Of a stretch of 64,000 bases of DNA, positions 16,358 through 25,641 are shown piece by piece; position 1 is the stretch's first letter, and each line of letters opens with the position of its first letter. A model generated the notes under the pieces. That model worked only from the letters and a program-made list of their open reading frames with translations, was not told the DNA's origin and did not search any database. Origin of the DNA: Bacillus sp. SJS (GTDB lineage Bacteria > Bacillota > Bacilli > Bacillales > Bacillaceae); assembly GCF_000732485.2 (NCBI RefSeq), contig NZ_JAQV02000031.1:1-64000 (forward strand). The letters run 5' to 3'. A program made the position numbers and the translations under genes.

Positions 16358-17014
16358 ATGGCTGAAGTACAGTTGCGTGAAGACTTTAAAGAATATTTGG
16401 AGCAGTTCAAGAAAAATACTCCTAAAGAAACACGGGAGAAAATGGAGCAAGCGATTCGGGAGCTTGAGAATTCTCAAGAAGGAAAGGGCCTTCAGGTTGG
16501 TGATCAAATTCCTGATTTCGTTCTGCCGGATGCGAATGGCAAGGAAATCAGTATAACGGATATCCTGAAAAAAGGACCTGCTGTTATCACATTTTACAGA
16601 GGCGGATGGTGTCCATATTGCAATATGGAGCTTAAAGCGTATCAATCCATTTTGGATGAGATTCATAATGCGGGAGCTGAGCTTGTAGCCATCAGTCCGG
16701 AAAGTCCTGATGCATCACTCAGCACGAAAGAAAAAAATGACCTGTCCTTTCATGTTTTAAGTGATCAAGGAAATAGGACGGCACAGGACTTTAATCTTGT
16801 TTACCGTATGCCCGAGTATTTAATTGAAATTTATAAGGAAAAGGGATTGGATATTCCCGGACACAATGGAGATGAATCCTGGAGTATTCCTGTATCCGCT
16901 ACCTTCATTGCCGACCAAAACGGAAACATTATCTATGAATATACGAAAGCCGATTACAAAGATCGGGCTGAGCCTTCTGAAATTCTTGCTCAATTAAAAC
17001 AGATCAATTACTAA
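16358..17014 (+). CDS. AhpC/TSA-type peroxiredoxin-like protein
   Basis: A 218-residue thioredoxin-fold peroxidase-like protein. After a helical N-terminal extension of about 45 residues, the domain begins at VGDQIPDFVLPDANG and has the active site RGGWCPYC with Cys85 and Cys88. The CxxC differs from the PxxxTxxC of typical peroxiredoxins and fits the peroxiredoxin-like subgroup with a thioredoxin-like motif. It should act on hydroperoxides or as a thiol oxidoreductase in the cytoplasm. The ATG follows GAAGGAGG. It lies 73 bases after the TetR gene. Confidence 0.85.
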   Translation: MAEVQLREDFKEYLEQFKKNTPKETREKMEQAIRELENSQEGKGLQVGDQIPDFVLPDANGKEISITDILKKGPAVITFYRGGWCPYCNMELKAYQSILDEIHNAGAELVAISPESPDASLSTKEKNDLSFHVLSDQGNRTAQDFNLVYRMPEYLIEIYKEKGLDIPGHNGDESWSIPVSATFIADQNGNIIYEYTKADYKDRAEPSEILAQLKQINY

Positions 17015-17074
17015 ATAACGAAGCTGTCTTTACTTTTTGAATATGGACGCTTTATAGTGAGGCTGGTGTATGGC

Positions 17075-17749
17075 ATGAATGAGAAAAAACAAGCAGGTGA
17101 ATATGCTGCAGGCTTCATAAAAGACGGAATGACGATTGGATTAGGGACAGGCAGTACAGTATATTATGCATTGGCGAAAATCGGTGAATTTATTGAACAG
17201 GGAATGACACTTAAAGGTGTCGCTACTTCCACTGCCACTGCGAGGATTGCTAACAGCATGCACATCCCTTTAATCGATTTGAATGACACAGAAAAAATTG
17301 ATCTGACAATTGACGGCGCTGATGAAATTGATCCTAAATTCAATGGGATTAAAGGGGGAGGAGGCGCTCTTCTCCGTGAAAAGCTTGTCGCAAATGCTTC
17401 GGATAAAATCATTTGGGTGGCGGGCCACACGAAATTGGTACAAAAGCTGGGGAAATTCCCTCTGCCTGTGGAAGTCCTATCGTTTGGTTCAAACCATACG
17501 GGACGGCTTCTTGAAAAGGAACATTTACATCCGATCCTGCGCAAAACCAAGACTGGAGAGACATTTTATACAGATAGCGGAAATGTCATATATGATTTGC
17601 ATTTGGATGAGATTGCAGAGCCAGGAAAGCTGGCTGAAAGGCTAAAACAATTTACTGGCGTTGTGGAGCACGGGCTTTTCCTTGCACACCCGAATGTAGT
17701 GATTACGGGAACAGGCGGAAGTGTGGTCATCCGTGAGAATAAAAAATAA
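17075..17749 (+). CDS. rpiA: Ribose-5-phosphate isomerase A
   Basis: Interconverts ribose 5-phosphate and ribulose 5-phosphate in the pentose phosphate pathway. The 224-residue protein carries GLGTGSTV, the DLTIDGADEID block with catalytic Asp residues, KGGGGALLREK and a C-terminal GTGGS. These are diagnostic of RpiA rather than RpiB, which B. subtilis uses (YwlF). Start is uncertain: the ATG at 17075 gives the usual N-terminus, while a GTG at 17057 is in frame; neither has a strong ribosome binding site. The next gene, a quinone oxidoreductase, starts 11 bases after its stop. Confidence 0.93.
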   Translation: MNEKKQAGEYAAGFIKDGMTIGLGTGSTVYYALAKIGEFIEQGMTLKGVATSTATARIANSMHIPLIDLNDTEKIDLTIDGADEIDPKFNGIKGGGGALLREKLVANASDKIIWVAGHTKLVQKLGKFPLPVEVLSFGSNHTGRLLEKEHLHPILRKTKTGETFYTDSGNVIYDLHLDEIAEPGKLAERLKQFTGVVEHGLFLAHPNVVITGTGGSVVIRENKK

Positions 17750-17760
17750 GGAGATTTGGC

Positions 17761-18723
17761 ATGAAAGCATTAGTGTTCGAAGAATTTGGAGGACCAGAGG
17801 TATTAACGTATAAAGAGATTGACAAGCCTGTTTTAAAGACCGATGAAATTTTGGTCCGCATTGAAGCTGCTGGCTTAAACTTTGCAGATGTGTATAGAAG
17901 AAAAGGGAATTATCATTTGGCAGGCAAGCCGCCTTACATTCTCGGTTATGAGGGAGCGGGTATTGTTGAGGATGCAGGGAATCATTCCGGAATCAAACCG
18001 GGTGACAGAATTGCGTTTGCAGATGTTCCTTATGCAAATGCCGAATATGTTGCGGTCCCTGTTGATAAGGCGATCCCGATCCATGACGGTATCACATCCG
18101 ACATAGCCGCATCTGTCCTTTTGCAGGGATTGACCGCACAATACTTAACGAGAGACAGCTATCAGGTAAAAGAGGGGGATGTAATTCTCGTTCATGCTGC
18201 AGCCGGCGGTGTCGGCCAAATTTTGGTTCAAATCATTAAAATGATGGGTGGAAAAGTGATTGGCTTAACCTCTTCTGCAGAAAAAAGAGAGGCCGCGTTA
18301 AAAGCAGGGGCAGATGAAGTATTTCTATATCATGAAAATTGGACGGAGAAAACGATGGCCTATACAAATGGAATAGGTGCAGATGCCGTATATGAGTCTG
18401 TCGGCTCCACCCTAAATGAAAGTTTCGCTGCCATCCGAATTGGCGGGACGGTCATTTTTTATGGAATGGCCGGCGGTGATCCTCTTCCTGTTGATCCGAG
18501 GATGCTGATGGATCAATCCAAGACCCTGACAGGCGGAGATTTATGGAATGTCCTCACTTCAAAAGAAGAACGCGTAAATCGTTCCTCAGAGCTCTTTAAT
18601 TGGATACTAGATGGGCATATCCGCATTCAGCCTCCGCTTTCATTTCCAATGGAAAAAGGTGCAGATGCTCATAGACTTCTTGAGAGCCGCAAAAGCACCG
18701 GTAAAATTTTACTTAAACCATAA
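17761..18723 (+). CDS. Quinone oxidoreductase, zinc-independent MDR family
   Basis: A 320-residue medium-chain dehydrogenase/reductase. It lacks the structural zinc cysteines, has the quinone oxidoreductase pattern GLNFADVYRRKG and GYEGAGIVE, and an NADPH loop AAAGGVGQILVQ in the Rossmann domain. The expected reaction is NADPH-dependent one-electron reduction of quinones. The ATG follows AAGGAGAT. It is probably cotranscribed with rpiA. A substrate other than quinones is possible for this broad family. Confidence 0.88.
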   Translation: MKALVFEEFGGPEVLTYKEIDKPVLKTDEILVRIEAAGLNFADVYRRKGNYHLAGKPPYILGYEGAGIVEDAGNHSGIKPGDRIAFADVPYANAEYVAVPVDKAIPIHDGITSDIAASVLLQGLTAQYLTRDSYQVKEGDVILVHAAAGGVGQILVQIIKMMGGKVIGLTSSAEKREAALKAGADEVFLYHENWTEKTMAYTNGIGADAVYESVGSTLNESFAAIRIGGTVIFYGMAGGDPLPVDPRMLMDQSKTLTGGDLWNVLTSKEERVNRSSELFNWILDGHIRIQPPLSFPMEKGADAHRLLESRKSTGKILLKP

Positions 18724-18797
18724 TAATTGAAACCCTCCCAATCATTTACATAAAACATGGAAAAAGTGGTACAATCAGGATTGAGGGAGGGGTTTTC

Positions 18798-19322
18798 ATG
18801 CCTGAAAAAAGAACCGAAAAAAGAGCCGCTAAAGGAAGGCTGTCCATCATTGCGATTTCGGCAGCATCACTAGGTTTAGCAGGGACTTTATTCTTTTATT
18901 TGTACGGGGAGCCTGTTCAAAATCAGGAGCAGCATGCAAAAGCAGCAACCGATCAAAAGGGTTCAGCTTTCCATTATTTTTCGGCTAGCAGGGAATGGGA
19001 TGATGCCGCATTTCAGCAGGTCCTTCATTACATGTCCCATCAAAAAATAGCTGCTCATAATAATGAAAAATGGGGAGCCATTAAAATTACAGAAAATCGA
19101 ATTGGAACTTTAGCTGACCTTTTAGATAAACATTATACCGAGCTGGAGCATGCAGATGTTTATAAAGATATTTTGTCGCGCTGGGAATACGGTGATTTCT
19201 CTCATGCTGTATTGGATCACAACTCCATTTGGACTATCCAGGGAGGGACCATTGGAAAGGCAACCCGTCTGCTGTCTGCTGAAGAAGAGGAAAAATATAT
19301 TAAAGATGAAAACTTAAAATAG
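18798..19322 (+). CDS. Membrane-anchored DUF6241-like protein
   Basis: A 174-residue protein with a basic N-terminus, one transmembrane segment (about residues 16-36, SIIAISAASLGLAGTLFFYL) and a predominantly helical outer domain. The block DHNSIWTIQGGTIGKATRLL near the C-terminus is a conserved feature of small Bacillus proteins I place in DUF6241, from memory. No enzymatic motif is visible. The ATG follows GAGGGAGGGG. Its 3' end overlaps the convergent cardiolipin synthase gene by 9 bases, so the two transcripts are antisense at their ends. Confidence 0.65.
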   Translation: MPEKRTEKRAAKGRLSIIAISAASLGLAGTLFFYLYGEPVQNQEQHAKAATDQKGSAFHYFSASREWDDAAFQQVLHYMSHQKIAAHNNEKWGAIKITENRIGTLADLLDKHYTELEHADVYKDILSRWEYGDFSHAVLDHNSIWTIQGGTIGKATRLLSAEEEEKYIKDENLK

Positions 19323-20525
19323 CTCGTAAATCCATTCAGGGGTACGTTCAAGCATTCTTTCCCAGAACGGTATTTGATCATACATGTCTTCCGTAAGGAT
19401 GCGGCTGGAGGAGAAATCCTTTCGCAGCTCCTTTTTTGTTTCTGCAATAAATGATTTGGAATAGAAGAAACAGTTCGCTTCATCATTTATAAAAAGGCTC
19501 CGTTTATCCCAGTTGGCTGTGCCGATGTCCGCCACATAATCATCAATAACCATGACTTTTCCGTGAAAAAATCCTTTGCGGTATAAATAGATGACAGCCC
19601 CATTTTCGAGAAGCTTCTTCGTTCTTGGATAGCTTGGCGGTTTCGTATACCAGTAGTCAGGCTTATCAGGTATCAGCAGTTCAATCTTAACCCCTCGTTT
19701 TAATGAGGCGAGCAAGGACTTCATCAGCTCATCAGTTGGTATAAAATAGGGAGTAGCAATCATAATGCTGCTTTTGGCATTATGGATCATGCCTATTAAT
19801 TTCTTTTCCAGATCATCACCAGTTGAGAAAACAAATTGGTAGCGGTCAGAGCCTGTACTATGGGTTTTTGAGATGGGAGGCTGAATGGTTTTTCCCGTGT
19901 CTTCCTTCCAGTCTTTTAAAAACTGTTTTGTTATTTCTTCAGAGCCAGAGCCCGTCAGCCGAACGTGATAATCTCTCCAATACCCAAACCTTTGATCATT
20001 TCCAAGATACTCTTCCCCGATATTAAATCCGCCAATATACGATAACCTTCCATCGATTACAGCGATTTTACGGTGATTGCGGTGATTTAAGCGATAAAAA
20101 AAATGCTGGTAGGAAAGCGGCCTGCTATTGGCATACTGCGCGCCGCTTTTTTCAAGTTCTCGGATCATCAATTTTGTGATGTCATTTCCGCCGATTGCAT
20201 CAACTGAAAGTTTCACATCAACACCTTGCTCCGCTTTTTTTTGAAGAAGAGCAAAAAATTCTTTGCTTACGGCATCATCCCGGATGATAAAGAAGTGGAT
20301 ATAAATAAAGCTCTGCGCCTCCTCAATGTCTTTATAAAGAGAACGAATCAGGGTTTTTCCGTCAGTAAAAAGACTCGCATCTCCGGTTGAAATAGGAGAC
20401 GCGAGAATCGGATGCTGCCTATTATAGGATTCTGCCCCTGATTTCACATCGTTTACGGCTGTATAGGCAATGCCGGTTAAAGCGGCGGCAGATACGAATA
20501 GAATGATTATGATTTTCTTCAGCAC
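19314..20525 (-). CDS. Cardiolipin synthase / phospholipase D-like protein
   Basis: A 403-residue membrane-associated PLD-superfamily enzyme. An N-terminal signal anchor (residues 1-24) precedes two HKD motifs: HRKIAVIDGRLSYIGGFN in the first half and HGKVMVIDDYVADIGTANWD in the second. The layout matches the shorter bacterial cardiolipin synthases such as B. subtilis YwjE, which lack the two long N-terminal membrane helices of ClsA. Reaction: condensation of phosphatidylglycerol to cardiolipin. The start is GTG at 20525, with GGGGAG 8 bases upstream. Confidence 0.87.
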   Translation of the reverse strand: MLKKIIIILFVSAAALTGIAYTAVNDVKSGAESYNRQHPILASPISTGDASLFTDGKTLIRSLYKDIEEAQSFIYIHFFIIRDDAVSKEFFALLQKKAEQGVDVKLSVDAIGGNDITKLMIRELEKSGAQYANSRPLSYQHFFYRLNHRNHRKIAVIDGRLSYIGGFNIGEEYLGNDQRFGYWRDYHVRLTGSGSEEITKQFLKDWKEDTGKTIQPPISKTHSTGSDRYQFVFSTGDDLEKKLIGMIHNAKSSIMIATPYFIPTDELMKSLLASLKRGVKIELLIPDKPDYWYTKPPSYPRTKKLLENGAVIYLYRKGFFHGKVMVIDDYVADIGTANWDKRSLFINDEANCFFYSKSFIAETKKELRKDFSSSRILTEDMYDQIPFWERMLERTPEWIYELF

Positions 20526-20650
20526 ACAGAAAACTCCCCGCCTAAGCGATTCCTTAGTCGATCCATTTAAAAAGGAATTGAAACCCGCATCAAGGTTTTA
20601 CATTTTAGGGTTAGTATGTCACCTGATTTAATCTGCATGCGCGTTACTCA

Positions 20651-21643
20651 TTATAAAAATAGCTCTGCAAGTCTTGAAAAGGAGTGCTTTTTCTGGTCAA
20701 AAGAATAGACATTCGTCAAAATCATGATTTCATCCGTTTCGTACCGATCGGATAACTCGTTCATTGCTTTCTTCACCTTATCAGGTCCGCCAATGATCAT
20801 TCTCTTTCGATTGATTGCCATTCTTTCACGGTCTGCCGCAGATCGAACCACTGACTTGGCTTCTTCAATGCTTGGTACCCGGCTGTCAAGTCCTTTTTCT
20901 ACTCGGAGAAGCCATAAATCCTGACTATATGCAAGTTCCTCAGCGTGATCATCGTCTTTCCCGCAAATGACGAAAACGGCTGCCAGAGACTGAGGGGATG
21001 CGGAAAATAGAGAAGGGACAAAATGTTCCCGATAATCCCGGAAAGCTTCCCGTCCTCTATCCGGCTTAATAAAATGGCCGAACACATAATTCAAACCAAG
21101 CTCTGCTGTTTGCCGTGCACTGTTTTCCCCCAGTCCCAGAATCCAAACCGGGGGGATGGATTCGGGAAGAGGAGCAGCCTTGATTCCATGGAATGGATGG
21201 TCTGATGGTAATGAATCGGTTATATAATAAATAAGATCCTTCAGCTTCCTTGGAAATTCACTCAAGTCTCTTGCCGCACCATCCAAAAGCGCCTCTCTAA
21301 CCTTTCGTGTGCCTCCGGGTGAGCGGCCGACGCCAAGATCAATTCTTCCGGGGAATACAGCTTCAAGCTGCCGGAAGTTTTCTGCTGCTTTGTAGGGACT
21401 GTATTGAGGAAGAAGCACGCCGCCTGAGCCCACTCTGATCCTTGAGGTTATGGAAGCGATATACGACATCAGAATTTCTGGAGAAGTGCTGGCAAGTCCC
21501 CTTGTCCCGTGATGTTCCGCAAACCAGTATCTGGTGTATCCGAGGAATTCTGCATGCTGAGCAAGCTCAGCTGTCTGCTGTAATGTTTCGGTAATGCTCA
21601 TGTTTTTAGAAACCGGAACCTGGTCGAGTATGCTAAGTTTCAT
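20651..21643 (-). CDS. LLM-class flavin-dependent oxidoreductase (copy 1)
   Basis: A 330-residue TIM-barrel monooxygenase-like protein of the bacterial luciferase-like superfamily, using reduced flavin. Typical blocks are MKLSILDQVPVS at the N-terminus, RYWFAEHHGTRGLASTSPEI, RIRVGSGGVLLPQYSP and GRIDLGVGRSPGG. These match the MsnO8/YceB-type subgroup, for which no substrate is established in Bacillus. The ATG at 21643 gives the same N-terminus as the copy at 31583-32578; an upstream in-frame start would add 14 unmatched residues. Two paralogues lie at 29.9 and 31.6 kb. Confidence 0.87.
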   Translation of the reverse strand: MKLSILDQVPVSKNMSITETLQQTAELAQHAEFLGYTRYWFAEHHGTRGLASTSPEILMSYIASITSRIRVGSGGVLLPQYSPYKAAENFRQLEAVFPGRIDLGVGRSPGGTRKVREALLDGAARDLSEFPRKLKDLIYYITDSLPSDHPFHGIKAAPLPESIPPVWILGLGENSARQTAELGLNYVFGHFIKPDRGREAFRDYREHFVPSLFSASPQSLAAVFVICGKDDDHAEELAYSQDLWLLRVEKGLDSRVPSIEEAKSVVRSAADRERMAINRKRMIIGGPDKVKKAMNELSDRYETDEIMILTNVYSFDQKKHSFSRLAELFL

Positions 21644-21778
21644 AAATGGTTCATTTCCTTCAACTTGTTTTTTACAGGATGCCACAACAGAAAGTCTTTA
21701 CGCAATCGGAACGCATTCATTGTTTCTCTTTTTTCTTAACAGGGAATGGTATATGGAGTATTTTAAAGGAGGCTTATC

Positions 21779-22504
21779 ATGCAGACTATTTCATCTTTTC
21801 TTTTGACTAAGGAGGATATGACGAATCCCGAAGTTGTGCCTCAATGGGTGATCGATGAATATCAAACCTTTCATGGCGTAGTTACAGACGCAACTTTTCC
21901 TTGCTATTTCGGAATGAAAGCCGAAAAAAAGGGAGAACTGCGGTATGCATACATAACAAGAGAGGATTGGTCAAACCTTCCTAAGGCCGTTGAGCAGTTT
22001 TTGACCCTCTTTAAAGAACCACCTTATACACGCCACGGTCTATTTGTTTTTATGGAACCTGAAACAGAGGAAGGGGAACTTGATTTATACAGGAAACGTT
22101 TTTGGGACATTTTGCAGTACCTTCATGAACAGGATCCGAAGCCATGGCCGGTGGATGCACCTAAGGATCCAGATCATCATTTATGGGATTTTCATTTTAA
22201 TGGAGAGCCATTTTTCATTTTTGGAAATGCGCCTGCTTACAAGCAGCGGAAAACGAGGCACCTTGGAAACAGCCTCGTATTGGGTTTTCAGCCAAGAATG
22301 ATCTTTGAAGGTCTTGAAGGAACGGAAAAGGGAGGCATCATGTCCAGGGAAAAGGTGAGAGAAAGAGTAGAGAAGTGGGATCAGCTTCCGACACATCCTG
22401 ACATTAGCCATTACGGTGATGTCGATCATAATGAGTGGAAACAGTATTTCATTGGAGATGATATTGAACCGATTAGGGGGAAATGCCCTTTTTCTCATAA
22501 ATAA
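21779..22504 (+). CDS. YqcI/YcgG family protein
   Basis: A 241-residue soluble protein of the YqcI/YcgG family. Visible family features are FPCYFGMKAEKKGELRYAYI, the FWDILQYLHEQDPKPWP block, DPDHHLWDFHFNGEPFFIF and a C-terminal CPFSH. Most family members carry this conserved His/Cys pattern, which suggests a metal or haem site, but no function has been proven. The ATG follows AAAGGAGG. A terminator follows at 22515-22543. It is divergent from the luciferase-like gene. Confidence 0.82.
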   Translation: MQTISSFLLTKEDMTNPEVVPQWVIDEYQTFHGVVTDATFPCYFGMKAEKKGELRYAYITREDWSNLPKAVEQFLTLFKEPPYTRHGLFVFMEPETEEGELDLYRKRFWDILQYLHEQDPKPWPVDAPKDPDHHLWDFHFNGEPFFIFGNAPAYKQRKTRHLGNSLVLGFQPRMIFEGLEGTEKGGIMSREKVRERVEKWDQLPTHPDISHYGDVDHNEWKQYFIGDDIEPIRGKCPFSHK

Positions 22505-22514
22505 CGGATTACTG

Positions 22515-22543
22515 AACCAGCAGACTGCATGCTGGTTTTTTTG
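22515..22543 (+). terminator. Intrinsic terminator
   Basis: AACCAGC (22515-22521) pairs with GCTGGTT (22531-22537), followed by a T-run. Confidence 0.8.
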
Positions 22544-22633
22544 TTTGGGTCTATTGTAATAATTTGGGGATGGAATGAAATAATGGTAGAATGGTAGAGA
22601 GAATATTCGTTATGAAGAAAGGGAGAGGTATCT

Positions 22634-24109
22634 GTGGGTGTAAGCTTGAGAAAAGGGCAGAAAGTGGATTTAACTAAGACAAACCCTGGTCTTTCTAAAA
22701 TCGCAGTCGGTTTAGGATGGGACATTAATCAGATGGGGGGCTCTGCATTTGATTTAGATGCATCAGTCTTTCTGCTTGGGGAAAATGGAAAGGTCCCTTC
22801 AGATAACGACTTTATTTTTTATAATAATCCAAACGGTGCGTCTGGCTCCGTTCTTTATTGCGGAGATAACCGGACTGGCGCAGGAATGCAGGATGATGAA
22901 CTAATCCGTATCGATCTAAATCGCGTCCCGCATAATTTTCAAAAAATAGCATTTACGATAACGATTCATGACGCTGCTGAAAAAAGACAGAACTTTGGTA
23001 AAATTTCTAATGCCTATGTCCGCATTTTCAGTGAAGATACAGGGATGGAGTTCATCCGCTATCAGCTTGGCCATGAGTTCTCAGTGGAAACAGCGATCGT
23101 TGCAGCTGAGCTTTACAGACATCAAAATGAATGGAAATTCAATGCAATTGGAAGCGGATTTGGCGGCGGGCTATCAGCGCTATGCAGAAATTTTGGAGTG
23201 ACCGTAGATGATGAACCGGCTACTCAGAACCATCCTCAAGGATCAGAATACATACAGCCGAACCATCCGCCGCAGGGATCAATCCAGCAGAGCTACCAGC
23301 AGCAGAATGATTTTAGCCAAAACAGAGGCTATTCTTCCGGCGTTTATCAAGAGACACCGGGTATCAGTTCAAATCCATACCAGCAGGGGAATCCATCTGC
23401 ACAGACATATAATGGAGCACAGGGCTACGAAATGAATCAGCTATCTTCCTACGCAGGAGGTCAGGTTCAAACTGCAGGCAGGACCACTTCTTGTCCAAGA
23501 TGCCAATCCCAAAATGTGTCAGCCGGCAAGAAAGGCTTTGGAATCGGTAAAGCAGCATTAGGCGGGCTCGTCCTTGGACCGGTCGGATTGCTGGGGGGAT
23601 TTATCGGCGGCGGCAAGGTTCAATTCAATTGTAATCAGTGCACATACAAATGGTCTCCGGATCAGAAGGATTTTGCAGCATGGGCGAATGAGCAGAAGCG
23701 GAATGCACAAGAGCTGCTGCAGCGCTTTAAAAGCCAGGATGTTATGGATGCGATTGTAGCAGGATGTGCATTGGTAAGTTTGGCAGATGGGCATATTTCT
23801 TCAGCAGAGCGGCAAAAGGTAAACGAGTTTTTTAATAATAGCCAGGAACTGCGTGTGTTTGATACAGCGAAAGTGAATCAGCGTTTTAACCATTTTGTGA
23901 TGAATCTTGAAAGAGATTGGATGACTGGGCACGCAGAAGCAATGAGAGCTCTTGGAAATGTAAGAAGCAAACCTGAAGTGGGAAGGCTTGTTGTGCGTTA
24001 CTGTGTCGCAATCGGTTTTGCAGATGGAAACTTTGATCCTTCAGAAAAACAGGCAGTAGCAGATATTTGCAGAGAGCTTGGCTTGAATCCATCAGAATTT
24101 TTATCGTGA
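22634..24109 (+). CDS. TerD-zinc ribbon-TerB fusion protein
   Basis: A 491-residue multidomain protein. Residues 1-190 are a TerD domain (VDLTKTNPGLSKIAVGLGWD; DNDFIFYNN; DDELIRIDL), a calcium-binding fold of the tellurite/stress Ter system. A Gln/Ser/Pro-rich linker (about 200-280) follows, then a zinc-ribbon-like pair of CxxC motifs (Cys287/290 and Cys333/336) that flanks a Gly-rich hydrophobic stretch. Residues 365-490 form a TerB-like helical domain (GCALVSLADGHISSAERQKV). TerD and TerB are usually separate proteins, so the fusion is informative. The start is GTG after GGGAGAGG. No tellurite-resistance operon surrounds it. Confidence 0.83.
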   Translation: MGVSLRKGQKVDLTKTNPGLSKIAVGLGWDINQMGGSAFDLDASVFLLGENGKVPSDNDFIFYNNPNGASGSVLYCGDNRTGAGMQDDELIRIDLNRVPHNFQKIAFTITIHDAAEKRQNFGKISNAYVRIFSEDTGMEFIRYQLGHEFSVETAIVAAELYRHQNEWKFNAIGSGFGGGLSALCRNFGVTVDDEPATQNHPQGSEYIQPNHPPQGSIQQSYQQQNDFSQNRGYSSGVYQETPGISSNPYQQGNPSAQTYNGAQGYEMNQLSSYAGGQVQTAGRTTSCPRCQSQNVSAGKKGFGIGKAALGGLVLGPVGLLGGFIGGGKVQFNCNQCTYKWSPDQKDFAAWANEQKRNAQELLQRFKSQDVMDAIVAGCALVSLADGHISSAERQKVNEFFNNSQELRVFDTAKVNQRFNHFVMNLERDWMTGHAEAMRALGNVRSKPEVGRLVVRYCVAIGFADGNFDPSEKQAVADICRELGLNPSEFLS

Positions 24110-24152
24110 ATATCTTGACCTGAAAACCAGGTTGATTAAAGGAGAGGTATGG

Positions 24153-25229
24153 TTGAAGAAAATTTTTTCTTTCTGCTGTCTCTTTTTATTGATATGGCTT
24201 GTTTCCTGTTCGAGTCGCAGTGATAAGTCTGCAGAAGCTCCCCAGACGGATGCAAATGCCGGCAAGAAGGCGGAAATAATTGCTGAAAATCTCGATGTCC
24301 CATGGTCCATCAATAAGAGCGGAGACACTATTTTTCTATCTGAAAGAACAGGATCGATTGTCAAAATCGAGAATAAGAAGCAGATGAGAATGAAAGTAGA
24401 GCTAAAGGAGCCTCTGGCAAAGGTGCCGGAAGCGGGGCTATTAGGCTTTGTCCTTCACCCCGAATTTAATGAGAATGGGAAAGCATTTGCTTACTACACT
24501 TACGAAAAGCAGGGAATGATCCTGAATCGCATTGTTAATCTAGTGCTTGAGGGCGATTTCTGGAAAGAGGATGAAACTCTTTTAGACAGCATACCCGGCG
24601 GGCAGTTTCATCAGGGCGGCAGATTAAAAGTCGGCCCGGACGGCAAGCTTTATGCTTCCACGGGAGATGCTACAAAGGAAGAGATGGCCCAGAATCCGGA
24701 TCTGATTGGCGGAAAGATCCTCCGATTGAATTTGGACGGCTCGATCCCGGGTGATAATCCTTTTGACAACTCATATGTTTACAGCTATGGACACCGAAAT
24801 CCTCAAGGTCTTTCATGGAGTGAAGATCATGTCCTTTACAGCACAGAACATGGACCTGATGGATACGATGAAATTAACCGGATCGAACCGGGTAAAAATT
24901 ATGGCTGGCCTACTATTACAGGAAGCCAGAAGAAAGCCGGAATAACAGCTCCCCTTATTCATTCTGGAAAGCCTTCTTGGGCTCCATCAGGTTCAGCTTA
25001 TTCAGCCGGAACTCTTTATTTCGGTGCACTGGGCGGTGAAAGTGTAAAATCCTATTCAATTCGCTCCGGAAAATTAAGAACGGCCATCCATGGATATGGG
25101 CGAATCCGGGATGTGCTGATCGATGGAGATACGATGTATTTTGCCACCAACAATACGGATGGGCGGGGAGTTCCGTTTAAGAAGGATGATAAACTTTACA
25201 AATTGAACGTAAATCAAATCTCTGATTGA
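24153..25229 (+). CDS. PQQ-dependent sugar dehydrogenase-like lipoprotein
   Basis: A 358-residue exported lipoprotein with a beta-propeller of the glucose/sorbosone dehydrogenase family. The signal peptide ends in the lipobox LVSC (16-19). Family blocks include NLDVPWSI, AGLLGFVLHPEF, HQGGRLKVGPDGKLYASTGD with the catalytic-type His, YGHRNPQGLSW and TEHGPDGYDEIN. Enzymes of this fold oxidise aldose sugars with PQQ, but Bacillus does not make PQQ, so the true cofactor or role is unclear. The TTG at 24153 follows AAAGGAGAGG; an ATG at 24132 lies before that ribosome binding site. Confidence 0.86.
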   Translation: MKKIFSFCCLFLLIWLVSCSSRSDKSAEAPQTDANAGKKAEIIAENLDVPWSINKSGDTIFLSERTGSIVKIENKKQMRMKVELKEPLAKVPEAGLLGFVLHPEFNENGKAFAYYTYEKQGMILNRIVNLVLEGDFWKEDETLLDSIPGGQFHQGGRLKVGPDGKLYASTGDATKEEMAQNPDLIGGKILRLNLDGSIPGDNPFDNSYVYSYGHRNPQGLSWSEDHVLYSTEHGPDGYDEINRIEPGKNYGWPTITGSQKKAGITAPLIHSGKPSWAPSGSAYSAGTLYFGALGGESVKSYSIRSGKLRTAIHGYGRIRDVLIDGDTMYFATNNTDGRGVPFKKDDKLYKLNVNQISD

Positions 25230-25320
25230 AGATTAATTCATGGTGTCTCCATAAGAAAACGGACCGCTTAAAGCATAATGGGTTCGGTTTTCGAGTACAA
25301 AAACTTAATTCGCACACTAA

Positions 25321-25364
25321 TAAGCAGTCCAATTTGAAACTAAATCGGACTGCTTCTTTTTTTG
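25321..25364 (+). terminator. Intrinsic terminator
   Basis: AAGCAGTCC (25322-25330) pairs with GGACTGCTT (25347-25355), with an extended AT-rich upper stem and a following T-run. Confidence 0.8.
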
Positions 25365-25641
25365 TTGAATACTAAGGTTTTCTGTGACATTGTGGGTGTT
25401 TTAGCACCTAAATTCACACCCCTTTTAGGAGAGTGACTAAAATTCTCGTCAGTGTGATAATTCTTATGCTAATCGCTATGCGAATTGATGTGTAAAAAAT
25501 TGTAATTTGTTTTTGGATATTTATGTTTAAAGAGGAGCTTATTCAACAAACGTAGCAGGATTGTTGAATAAGGAATTTGAATAAAATAGGACTATGCGTA
25601 TAAGGGATGGGTAGATTGTAATAACTTCTGGACGAAATGAA

